From UBA1765 sp045629945 (GTDB lineage: Bacteria > Fibrobacterota > Fibrobacteria > Fibrobacterales > Fibrobacteraceae), in assembly GCA_045629945.1 (NCBI GenBank), contig JAZQSE010000041.1, positions 107,279-171,278 on the forward strand: a DNA stretch of 64,000 nucleotides, read 5' to 3'. Position numbers and translations under genes: made by a program. Under the pieces are notes generated by a model, which was not told the DNA's origin, made no database searches, and saw only the letters and a list, made by a program, of their open reading frames with translations. Positions 1-6,991 of the stretch are shown one piece after another (within the stretch, counting starts at the first letter, position 1; each line of letters begins with the position of its first letter).

Positions 1-981
1 GTCGCAAACGTTATAGACAAAGTAAGTTTTTGGCTTGCCATCTTTTTCGCCTACTATTTGGCAACCAATGCAAGTTTTTCCGCTGTAATTTTCACCAAGA
101 GTTCCTGGTTCTGGGAGAACGGCTTTTAAAAATTCTAGGGGAACAATTTCAACGCCTTGGAATTTTACAGGGTCAATTCGAGTCATGCCAACATTTTGCA
201 ATACATCTAAATAAGTCAGGTATTGTTGCCCAAAAGTCATCCAAAAACGAGCTTGTTTAAGTTCTGGGAAATGCTTTACCAAAGATTCTAATTCTTCGTG
301 GAACAGAACATAGCTTTCTCTGTCACCAATTTCAGGGTAATTTACAGCTTGGTGTTTTGACATTGCTGGGATTGTATGGAAAGAGCCGTCTTTATAGAAA
401 CGCCCAGGCTGGGTGATTTCGCGGATGTTTATTTCTGGGTTGAAATTAGTAGCAAATGCCTTTCCGTGATTCCCTGCATTACAATCAAGAATGTCAAGAG
501 TATCCATACGGTCAAAGTGATGCTTTTTAGCATAAGCCGTATAAACGTTTGTCATACCTGGGTCAAAACCAGAACCAAGAAGTGCCATAATGCCTGCTTC
601 TTTAAAACGTTCATGGTACGCCCATTGCCAGCTATATTCAAAATGAGCTTCGTCTTTAGGTTCGTAATTTGCAGTGTCTAAATAATGCACGCCTTCTTTT
701 AAACAAGCCTCCATAATAGAAAGGTCTTGATAAGGCAAAGCAATATTCATTACAAGTTCAGGTTTGTAGTCGCGAATAAGGGCAGCTACTTCTTCTGATT
801 TGTCGGCATCTACTTTAGCTGTAGAAACAGGAATGTTTTGAATGGCACTAGCAATTTTATCGCATTTTGATTGGGTTCTGCTAGCGATTAAAAGTTCAGA
901 ATAAACTTCACTATTTTGTGCGCATTTTCTAGCCACAACATTAGCAACACCACCAGCACCAATAATTAACACTTTAGACAT
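1..981 (-). CDS. Carboxynorspermidine synthase / saccharopine dehydrogenase-like protein, 3' end outside window
   Basis: The minus strand is open from an ATG at 979-981, preceded by AAAAGGAGTGTTT (good Shine-Dalgarno), to the window edge: 327 codons, incomplete at the C-terminus. The protein opens with a Rossmann fold (MSKVLIIGAGGVANVVARKC). It continues with the family-typical DTANYEPKDEAHFEY and GSGFDPGMTNVYTAYA segments, and its visible end is TYFVYNVCD. These match carboxynorspermidine dehydrogenase/synthase, which reductively joins aspartate semialdehyde to a diamine, using NADPH, on the alternative spermidine route. Saccharopine reductase is the other family member, but the motifs fit the polyamine enzyme better. 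The cell also encodes a polyamine importer (38494-42325), so polyamine supply would be both made and imported. Confidence 0.85.
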   Translation of the reverse strand, partial: MSKVLIIGAGGVANVVARKCAQNSEVYSELLIASRTQSKCDKIASAIQNIPVSTAKVDADKSEEVAALIRDYKPELVMNIALPYQDLSIMEACLKEGVHYLDTANYEPKDEAHFEYSWQWAYHERFKEAGIMALLGSGFDPGMTNVYTAYAKKHHFDRMDTLDILDCNAGNHGKAFATNFNPEINIREITQPGRFYKDGSFHTIPAMSKHQAVNYPEIGDRESYVLFHEELESLVKHFPELKQARFWMTFGQQYLTYLDVLQNVGMTRIDPVKFQGVEIVPLEFLKAVLPEPGTLGENYSGKTCIGCQIVGEKDGKPKTYFVYNVCD

Positions 982-1202
982 AAACACTCCTTTTCTAGGA
1001 TTTTTCAGGCTACAATTTAGGAAATTTTAGAATAAAGAAGGAGAACTCTTTTTAAGAATTAGTAAATAGAAATTTTAGAACTATGCTGGAATTAATTGAA
1101 ACAAGATTTTACCATAAGCGAATAATCTGTTATTTTTTTTTTCGTTTGCGAAAACGGCTAGCAACTCTAACGCAAGCGTTCCATTATATGTTTTATAAAA
1201 GC

Positions 1203-1228
1203 GAAGCCCTCCCGTTAAGGAGGGCTTC
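1203..1228 (-). terminator. Rho-independent terminator of rnpB
   Basis: A 10-bp perfect stem (GAAGCCCTCC / GGAGGGCTTC) with a 6-nt loop lies just downstream of the 3' end of RNase P RNA on the minus strand. It is followed in that direction by GCTTTTAT. Confidence 0.8.
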
Positions 1229-1232
1229 ATGA

Positions 1233-1588
1233 AAGGGTAGTTATAAGCCGGGTTCTGTATCTTAATAAGACGATGACCATCTATCTAGGATTACTGTTAC
1301 CAATAACCTCAAGCGACCTACCCGGAATTCGAAGGCACGAGCCATACCCGCTAAAAAGCGAATCCCTGCTTGGTCTTGCACCAGATGGGGCTTGCCGTGC
1401 CACACTTGTCACCAAGTGCGCGGTGAGCTCTTACCTCACCGTTTCACCCTTACCAGCCATAAGGCTGGCGGTTTGTTTTCTGTTGCGCTATCCGTCGCAT
1501 TACTGCGCCTGGACGTTATCCAGCATCTTGCTCTATGGTGCCCGGACTTTCCTCCAGCCAAAAGCCGGCGGCCATCCGCTACCCGAAA
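1233..1588 (-). ncRNA. rnpB: RNase P RNA, bacterial class A
   Basis: Read on the minus strand this stretch carries the conserved RNase P RNA blocks in order: GAGGAAAGTCCGGGC near the 5' end, GGTAAGGGTGAAACGGTGAG, GTAAGAGCTCACCGC, and ACAGAACCCGGCTTAT near the 3' end. The ends pair (GGGTAG at the 5' end with CTACCC at the 3' end, + positions 1579-1584 and 1235-1240), giving helix P1 and fixing the boundaries to within a few bases. It is the catalytic RNA that trims tRNA 5' leaders. ORFs overlapping it on the plus strand are spurious. Confidence 0.95.
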
Positions 1589-1703
1589 CGAATTTAGAAA
1601 AATTCTTGCAAAAGTTGTTCGTAAAAATTTTAAAAGAAGAAAATTATGGCAAACCTATAAAGCATTGATTTTATAAACACAAGAAATTTATATATTCTCT
1701 TGT

Positions 1704-2417
1704 ATGAAACGATTTTTATTCTTACTTTCTTTTTTCGCTATTTCAGTTTATGCTGAAGGCAAGTTAGTATTCTCTAATGAAGTTTATCAAATAGGGAAAA
1801 TGAAACAAGGCGAAACGCGCCACATTGTATTAGATGGTAAAAATGCAGGAGACGCTATTGTTCTTTTAGAAACAGCAATGACTCAAGGCGTTGGAGGCTC
1901 CGATTTTAAATTCCCTAAAAAAATTATGCCAGGAGAATCCTTCAAAATAGAGTTTAATTTATCTACCGCTTATGCCGAAGGCTTTATCACCCATAACATT
2001 ATTCTTGTAAGCACAAACGGAGAGGCTTACACAGCCACATTAGAAGGCGAAGTCATACCAGAATTTATTTTTAGCGAACAGCTTTTAGATGCAGGCTATT
2101 ATTCTCCGGGAGAAAAGCGCGAATGGGTTTTCTATGTATGGAAACCGGATTCTTCCAAACCATCTTTAAAATTATCCAAAGAGGCAAGCAAAGATTTCAA
2201 AGCCAAATTCACGCCAGTTATGCTTAACACCGAAAAGTTAGACGACATCCGTGAAGGCGGAAAAACGCCGGGTGTAAAAATCACACTTTCCACCAAAGGC
2301 ATTTCAAAAGCAAACACACTTACCGGTCAAAAAAGTTTAAGGCGAATTGTTGGATTTGAAAGCACAAGCAACACAAACGCCCACCCAGAAATTCTAGTAA
2401 TCGGTTATTGGAAATAA
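1704..2417 (+). CDS. Secreted protein, DUF1573/ASH-like beta-sandwich, function unknown
   Basis: 237 aa with a clear signal peptide (MKRFLFLLSFFAISVYAEG). Residues about 20-115 form a beta-rich segment with G-x-M-x-x-G-E spacing and a 'FKIEFN' strand. This pattern is typical of DUF1573/ASH-type immunoglobulin-like domains, and a second beta-sandwich seems to follow (residues 120-237). No catalytic motif is visible. It stands alone between rnpB, transcribed the other way, and a tRNA. There is no Shine-Dalgarno sequence. A promoter-like pair, TTGATT (1665) and TTATAT (1688), would start the transcript within a few bases of the ATG, so the mRNA may be leaderless. The fold assignment is inference. 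Confidence 0.75.
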   Translation: MKRFLFLLSFFAISVYAEGKLVFSNEVYQIGKMKQGETRHIVLDGKNAGDAIVLLETAMTQGVGGSDFKFPKKIMPGESFKIEFNLSTAYAEGFITHNIILVSTNGEAYTATLEGEVIPEFIFSEQLLDAGYYSPGEKREWVFYVWKPDSSKPSLKLSKEASKDFKAKFTPVMLNTEKLDDIREGGKTPGVKITLSTKGISKANTLTGQKSLRRIVGFESTSNTNAHPEILVIGYWK

Positions 2418-2465
2418 CTCTCGCTTGCCAAACGCAAAAAAAGTGCTAAATTTGAATCACCTCAT

Positions 2466-2539
2466 CGGGATGTAGCTCAGTCTGGTAGAGTACTTGAATG
2501 GGGTTCAAGTGGTCGATGGTTCGAATCCATTCATCCCGA
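2466..2539 (+). tRNA. tRNA-Pro (anticodon GGG)
   Basis: A 74-nt cloverleaf: acceptor CGGGATG pairs with CATCCCG, D-arm GCTC...GAGT, anticodon stem CTTGA/TCAAG around loop ATGGGGT (anticodon GGG), and T-arm GATGG-TTCGAAT-CCATT with one G-T pair. The C1-G72 pair is typical of bacterial tRNA-Pro. The CCA end is not encoded. Confidence 0.93.
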
Positions 2540-2545
2540 TTTCTT

Positions 2546-2575
2546 AAGGCTCTCTGCAAAAGAGGCCTTTTTTTA
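2546..2575 (+). terminator. Terminator after tRNA-Pro(GGG)
   Basis: Stem AAGGC-(T)-CTCT / AGAG-GCCTT followed by a run of seven T. It lies 6 bases past the tRNA, so the two proline tRNAs are probably separate transcripts. Confidence 0.75.
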
Positions 2576-2736
2576 TGGAAAGGTGATTCAAAAGCAAGCT
2601 TTTGAATCGTCGACAAACCTAAAAAATCTTTCAAAAAGCAAGAATTTTGAAATTTTAAAAGAAAAAATCAAAAAAAAACAAAAAAAATGCTTAGAAACTC
2701 TCTCAAAAGGAATTTTTTATTATATTTGGTTTCGCT

Positions 2737-2810
2737 CGGGATGTAGCTCAGTCTGGTAGAGCGTCTGCTTTGGGAGCAGAATGTCGTCAGTTCGAATCTG
2801 GCTATCCCGA
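2737..2810 (+). tRNA. tRNA-Pro (anticodon TGG)
   Basis: A 74-nt cloverleaf: acceptor CGGGATG/TATCCCG, D-arm GCTC...GAGC, anticodon stem TCTGC/GCAGA with loop TTTGGGA (anticodon TGG), and T-arm GTCAG-TTCGAAT-CTGGC. The CCA end is not encoded. Its first 25 bases are almost the same as those of the tRNA-Pro(GGG) 270 bases upstream, which suggests an old tandem duplication. Confidence 0.94.
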
Positions 2811-2811
2811 T

Positions 2812-2845
2812 AAAAAAGAGTCGATGTTTATCGGCTCTTTTTTTT
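2812..2845 (+). terminator. Terminator after tRNA-Pro(TGG)
   Basis: Long stem AAAAAAGAG-T-CGAT / ATCG-G-CTCTTTTTT with a short loop and a T-run, directly behind the tRNA. Confidence 0.85.
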
Positions 2846-2870
2846 GTTTTTAAAAATTTCATAAAATCTC

Positions 2871-2899
2871 TTGCCGTAAAAGCTGAATCTTTTTATATT
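2871..2899 (+). promoter_or_regulatory. Predicted sigma-70-type promoter of the leuA leader
   Basis: TTGCCG (2871-2876), a 17-base spacer, then TATATT (2894-2899). Transcription would start at about 2905-2907, on or next to the leader-peptide ATG at 2907. Confidence 0.55.
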
Positions 2900-2906
2900 C
2901 CAAAAC

Positions 2907-2954
2907 ATGAAACAGATAAAGAACCTTTTACTAATTCTAGGTAATCACTGCTGA
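2907..2954 (+). CDS. leuL: Leucine-rich leader peptide of the leuA attenuator (15 aa)
   Basis: A short ORF reads MKQIKNLLLILGNHC then TGA. Four of its fifteen residues are Leu, in the run Leu-Leu-Leu-Ile-Leu, written with CTT, TTA, CTA and CTA codons. It lies 125 bases upstream of leuA and ends inside the first hairpin of the predicted attenuator. This is the layout of classical amino-acid leader peptides, in which ribosomes stall on the regulatory codons when the charged tRNA is scarce. No Shine-Dalgarno is visible, and the promoter places the start close to the ATG, so translation may be leaderless. The peptide itself has no expected function beyond being translated. Confidence 0.7.
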   Translation: MKQIKNLLLILGNHC

Positions 2955-3020
2955 AGTGAGGTTTTTTATCGTATAAACAGAATGCCCGCTTCAGTATTGC
3001 AGCGGGCTTTGCTATTTTTA
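2946..3020 (+). promoter_or_regulatory. Transcription attenuator upstream of leuA
   Basis: Two exclusive RNA folds can be read. The terminator is GCCCGC (2984-2989) pairing with GCGGGC (3002-3007), followed by TTTGCTATTTTT. The upstream segment CTGAAG (2951-2956), at the leader stop codon, can instead pair with CTTCAG (2989-2994), which overlaps the 5' arm and loop of the terminator and would disrupt it. A small pause-type hairpin, CACT/AGTG (2946-2959), encloses the leader stop codon. Stalling on the Leu codons would leave CTGAAG free and allow read-through into leuA. This mechanism is inferred from the known leu/ilv/his attenuators. Confidence 0.68.
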
Positions 3021-3078
3021 AAAGGAATCTTTTGAACGTAGCTTATTCCTCTGCTTAAAATGAAGCAAGGAGAAAATT

Positions 3079-4632
3079 ATGCAAAATGAAAGAAAACCGT
3101 TTTTTTATGATGTTACCTTGCGCGATGGTAACCAGGCTTTGCCTAAACCTTGGAACAATGCCGAAAAAGAAGACGTCTTCAAGCAATTGTTGAAACTTGG
3201 CGTACAAGGCGTTGAAGTTGGCTTTGCTGCTGCTTCAGAAATGGATTTTGAATCTTGTAGAGGTATTGCTAAATTGACTGCTCGCATGGCTGAAGAAGGC
3301 GATGAAGCGGCAAGTAAGGTAGTTGTGGCTAGCCTTGCTCGTTGTAATGCAGCAGATATCCAGCGAGCCTGGGAAGCAGTGCAATACGCTCCACACCCAC
3401 GTATCCATACATTCCTTGCTACAAGTCCACTTTCTATGGAACATGTTTTGCACATGACACCAGAACAAGTAAAGGCTCGTGCTGTTGAATGTGTAACGCT
3501 TGCAAAATCTTTAGTGGGCACAAAAGGCGATGTAGAATTTAGCGCAGAACATTTTGGTGATTGCTTAGACAACATGGATTTTGTAATTGATGTTTTAAAA
3601 GCAGTTGTTGAAGCAGGAGCTACAACCATTAACTTGCCAAATACAGTAGAACGTTACCGCCCGATGCTTTATATTAAGCAAGTAGAACAAGTTGTAAATG
3701 CCTTGCCTAAAGATGTGACTATTGCAGTTCATTGCCATAACGATTTGGGTATGGCAACTGCTGCGACTGTGGAAAGTTTCTTTGTGGGGGCAACACAACT
3801 TGAAGTGGCTTTGAATGGTCTTGGTGAACGTTGTGGAAATACAAACTTGTATGAAGTAGCTGTTGGCCTCCATAATTCTGGTGTAGATACAGGGCTTCAC
3901 TTAGATAAAATTTATGAAACAGCCATTCTTATTTCTCATTGGTCAGGAATAAGTATTTATAGCCGTGCTCCATTGATTGGGGCAGAAGCAATTGTGCATC
4001 GTAGTGGTATTCACCAGGATGGTGCAAGTAAAACAAAGGATATGAAAAAAGGTGCTTATCGCCCGATTGATTATTCCATTATCGGCAGAACTCAGAATGA
4101 TTCTATATCCTTTACAAGTCAAAGCGGGCGCACTGCGGTTTATGAAATCATCACCAAGTGCGGTTACAAATTGACGTTGCAAGAAGCGGCTTCTTTGCAG
4201 CCGATTTTAAAAGAATTGAGCGAAAAAGAAGGCGAACTTTCAGCCGATCGCGTATTAGATGTTTTCCGCGAACAGAAAGTAAATGTCAATGGTCGTTTGG
4301 TATTTAATAATATTGAAGTTATTCCAGATGAAAATCGATTTATTTTCCATTTCAAAAAAGACGGAGAACCTTTGGTACGTTCTGTGACTGCAGAAGGTCC
4401 TATTGAAGCAGGTCTTATTTTGATGCGTGAAGTAGGAATGCCTGTAGAACTTGTAAAGTATCGACAAGTTGTTGTTCCTGAACAAGATAAACTCTGGGCT
4501 GGTCGTGGTCTTTCTCGTATTCTTTTACGCGTTGGAAATAAAGAAGTAGAAGGCCGAGGCGTTTCTAGTGATACGCTTAAAGCTAACATGCGAGCTCTTT
4601 TCGGAGGCGTGAACTTAATTTATTCTAAATAA
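3079..4632 (+). CDS. leuA: 2-isopropylmalate synthase (LeuA-type)
   Basis: 517 aa. The HMGL-like TIM barrel shows the signature RDGNQAL (residues 15-21), the metal-binding HCHND (218-222) and the GxxERCGNTNLYEV segment (about 248-260). The C-terminal third (from about 390) matches the LeuA allosteric dimer domain, which binds leucine in this family. The enzyme condenses acetyl-CoA with 2-oxoisovalerate, the first committed step of leucine synthesis. AAGGAG lies 8 bases before the ATG. The gene stands alone, without leuBCD, behind a leucine leader peptide and attenuator, which supports leucine rather than citramalate or homocitrate synthesis. The paralogous families share the barrel, so the exact substrate is inferred. 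Confidence 0.85.
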   Translation: MQNERKPFFYDVTLRDGNQALPKPWNNAEKEDVFKQLLKLGVQGVEVGFAAASEMDFESCRGIAKLTARMAEEGDEAASKVVVASLARCNAADIQRAWEAVQYAPHPRIHTFLATSPLSMEHVLHMTPEQVKARAVECVTLAKSLVGTKGDVEFSAEHFGDCLDNMDFVIDVLKAVVEAGATTINLPNTVERYRPMLYIKQVEQVVNALPKDVTIAVHCHNDLGMATAATVESFFVGATQLEVALNGLGERCGNTNLYEVAVGLHNSGVDTGLHLDKIYETAILISHWSGISIYSRAPLIGAEAIVHRSGIHQDGASKTKDMKKGAYRPIDYSIIGRTQNDSISFTSQSGRTAVYEIITKCGYKLTLQEAASLQPILKELSEKEGELSADRVLDVFREQKVNVNGRLVFNNIEVIPDENRFIFHFKKDGEPLVRSVTAEGPIEAGLILMREVGMPVELVKYRQVVVPEQDKLWAGRGLSRILLRVGNKEVEGRGVSSDTLKANMRALFGGVNLIYSK

Positions 4633-4660
4633 GTTCTTGCTTTTGATTTTATATAAAACT

Positions 4661-4692
4661 AAACTGCCGCGGGCTTTGCCCGCGGCAGTTTT
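4661..4692. terminator. Bidirectional terminator between leuA and the PL14-like gene
   Basis: Perfect 14-bp GC-rich stem AAACTGCCGCGGGC / GCCCGCGGCAGTTT with a 3-base loop, between two convergent genes. A/T tracts flank it on both sides. Confidence 0.9.
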
Positions 4693-4713
4693 CATAAAAA
4701 GGATTTTTAGAAT

Positions 4714-5781
4714 TTAGTGAACCAGTTTTACATGTTTTCCGTTTTTAGTCTCAAGCGTATTCTTTGTATGGGGTAACATTTTATGCTCGACTAAAGTCCC
4801 GTCAATGCGGTAAATGCCTATAGGTTCTTGTGAATTGTAATTTTTAAAATTATTCCGAATCAGTTGAGGATTTTCTGTATTTTCATTATTAGAAACTTGT
4901 GTGGATACAGCAATAGAATCTGTTGAAATAGTAAAGTTATCATAGCGGATAAAACAATCCTTTGTCGGAGCCCATTCTGCAGAACTTCCACCATGGAATG
5001 TTGAAAGGTAGAACTTATCTACATGAAGCGTATCGTAATCTCTAAAACGTAAAGTATCAACATCTAGAGAAAGGTCTCCATCAAACCATGTTTGAATGCG
5101 CCCATCTTTGTTTCCAAGCCCATGACTTGCAATGGTATTCATGGACATTTTAGTAACAATTCTGTGCCATTTTCCTGTACTAAACTGCTTTTGTGGTATT
5201 GTTCCATTAAGGTTCCAAAGGAAATCATCTCCATAAACAGAAATTTGCCCCATAAAATACATGAGTTGCACGGCATAACCATCTTCTCGCCACATAATTC
5301 TTGCGCTAAAACCATCGCCGGTTGAAGGGCGTGCGTTTCCTGTATAACATTTTCCTCCACAAAGGCCAGGAAGTTTACCGCCTAAACGAAATTCAAAACC
5401 ATCTTCAAAGAAAATATCGTAGGCAATCCACATAGTATCTGCTAGCTTTACAAGTGGCTGGATAATTTGCCCCGCACATGCCGGAGCTCCAATAGATTCA
5501 TTACCAGTAGGACCAACACAACCTTTCGGGTATTTAAGTTGCAACACATTTCCATGCTCATTTCCATCATAAACGATTTTAGCATTTTCGCCATTGTTTT
5601 GCTCCATGGCATACCACCAACTATTATCAGTAGAATTGCGTTTGAAATCTTCTTTGGCGTAGGCATTCGTATAAGCCCCAATATTTCGGTTTTCAAAATT
5701 CACAAAAGAAATAATAGATGAATTGTCCTGAGCAAAACTCAGGCATGTTAATGCCAGTAAAAAACTATAAAGAACTTTCAT
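4714..5781 (-). CDS. Secreted polysaccharide lyase, PL14-like
   Basis: 355 aa with signal peptide MKVLYSFLLALTCLSFAQD. The middle (residues about 90-290) has the look of the PL14/alginate-lyase jelly roll: GGKLPGLCGG, DGFSARIMWREDG, and a late WFDG...RFRD...FYLSTFHGG segment. These enzymes cleave uronate-containing polymers by beta-elimination. The last about 40 residues (IGIYRIDGT...GKHVKLVH) resemble a short Por/T9SS-type C-terminal sorting tail of the kind seen on Fibrobacter secreted enzymes. The substrate cannot be told from sequence alone. Next to it is a periplasmic thioredoxin on the same strand. Confidence 0.72.
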   Translation of the reverse strand: MKVLYSFLLALTCLSFAQDNSSIISFVNFENRNIGAYTNAYAKEDFKRNSTDNSWWYAMEQNNGENAKIVYDGNEHGNVLQLKYPKGCVGPTGNESIGAPACAGQIIQPLVKLADTMWIAYDIFFEDGFEFRLGGKLPGLCGGKCYTGNARPSTGDGFSARIMWREDGYAVQLMYFMGQISVYGDDFLWNLNGTIPQKQFSTGKWHRIVTKMSMNTIASHGLGNKDGRIQTWFDGDLSLDVDTLRFRDYDTLHVDKFYLSTFHGGSSAEWAPTKDCFIRYDNFTISTDSIAVSTQVSNNENTENPQLIRNNFKNYNSQEPIGIYRIDGTLVEHKMLPHTKNTLETKNGKHVKLVH

Positions 5782-5862
5782 AAAATACCTCTACAGAAGA
5801 ATTTATATTCTTTTTCTGAAAGAGAGGTTTAGGAAAGAATTTTGTATGTTTGAAAATGAAAG

Positions 5863-6642
5863 TTATTTACAGGTAAAACCTTGCAATTCAAGCCCTGCAC
5901 GCATTTCAGCATAAGTTGATGTTCGTTTCATATCCATAGCTTTCATAAAACGGCAGTCATTATCAATATGCATTTTAAAGCCGGTTTTTGTTTCAGTTAC
6001 TTCGCCTTTACCGCTAGATTTAATTCTTGTAATCATTTCGGCTTTATGTTTTTCTAGTTCTTGTGGTACAAAAACATCTGTGACAATATCAACATTTTTA
6101 ATTTCAAAATCGCTGAAAATAAAAGAAATGGTAACGAGATTTTTCAAGCCATTGAATTGCCCGTTAACAGAGCAAGTTAAATTCTTTTTCTTGTTCGGTT
6201 TCTTTTTAGCTACTTCTTGTTTTTCTTTTGGCAAAGGCGTATAACCTAAAGCATTCAATAATTCGGCTTCTTTTACAACGCCAATTAATCTATTTACAAT
6301 GGTTCCATTTTTTATTAAGTAAAAAGTAGGGAATGCTTGAATAGGGAGAGTGTTTTTGATTTTTTCAATGCCTTTTTCGTCAATGCCAACAGTTGCAATT
6401 TTTATATCACTATAATTTTTTGCAATACTAATGAGTGTTGGAATCATAACAAGGCAAGGTGGGCAACTTGTCGAAGAAATTTCAAGGATGACTGGTTTGT
6501 CAGAATTTAACACTTCTTTTTCAAAATTACTGTCGTTTACTTTGACTATTTTAATATCTTCAATTTCTGAATTCTGACTTTTGGAATAAGAAATGCTTGC
6601 GATTAACAGAATGCAACAGATAATAGAAACAAAGTTTTTCAT
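5863..6642 (-). CDS. Exported thioredoxin-fold protein with CPPC active site
   Basis: 259 aa: signal peptide (about 1-20), then a thioredoxin domain (about 30-135) with the active site TSCPPC and the cis-proline segment QAFPTFYLIKNG. A lysine-rich linker (about 140-155) and a C-terminal domain of about 100 residues with no recognised motif follow. That domain carries three cysteines (TCSVNG, NDCRF, FTCK). A CPPC motif in the envelope suggests thiol-disulfide exchange, but whether it oxidises or reduces is unknown. The second domain could bind a partner or substrate. There is no clear operon partner. Confidence 0.8.
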   Translation of the reverse strand: MKNFVSIICCILLIASISYSKSQNSEIEDIKIVKVNDSNFEKEVLNSDKPVILEISSTSCPPCLVMIPTLISIAKNYSDIKIATVGIDEKGIEKIKNTLPIQAFPTFYLIKNGTIVNRLIGVVKEAELLNALGYTPLPKEKQEVAKKKPNKKKNLTCSVNGQFNGLKNLVTISFIFSDFEIKNVDIVTDVFVPQELEKHKAEMITRIKSSGKGEVTETKTGFKMHIDNDCRFMKAMDMKRTSTYAEMRAGLELQGFTCK

Positions 6643-6991
6643 AAAATTCCTATTTGAATAATTTCTTCAGGGTTAAGATAGCAAAAAAAAAAGATTATAA
6701 AGGTTTTTTATTTTATTGCATAAAAATGAAAAGCTGTTATAAAACTGTTTCTATAGAGTATTTCAAAAGACGGCATTGACAACTTGTCCATAGAAAATAT
6801 TCAAAATGAATTTTTTCGTATAAAGGGATAGATATCTTTGTCCTTGTTCATATTCTCGTTTAAAACAATTAACCAATAGTAAAAGTCTTTGTTGTCTTTG
6901 GACAACTACTAAATAAGAAAAAAAGAAGAATTTTAAAAAAAGGATAAAATTTGAACTAAATTAAAAAAAGAATATTTGGAAAAGGATTTTT
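6643..6991. promoter_or_regulatory. Divergent control region before the pectinase operon
   Basis: 349 AT-rich bases with no gene. Two small palindromes share the half-site GACAA: GACAA-C-TTGTC at 6778-6788, and GTTGTC-N4-GACAAC at 6891-6906, about 115 bases apart. A possible -35 box TTGACA starts at 6776 and overlaps the first palindrome, but no good -10 partner is evident. They could be operator sites for the pectinase operon or for the divergent thioredoxin gene; no regulator is encoded nearby. Confidence 0.35.

Noticed and set aside
1273..1676. Two plus-strand ORFs of 94 and 131 codons
   Set aside because: They lie over RNase P RNA, which is encoded on the other strand and has all its conserved blocks. 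The ORFs are accidental.
3105..4589. Long antisense ORFs over leuA
   Set aside because: They are frame shadows of a gene whose plus-strand product has complete catalytic motifs.
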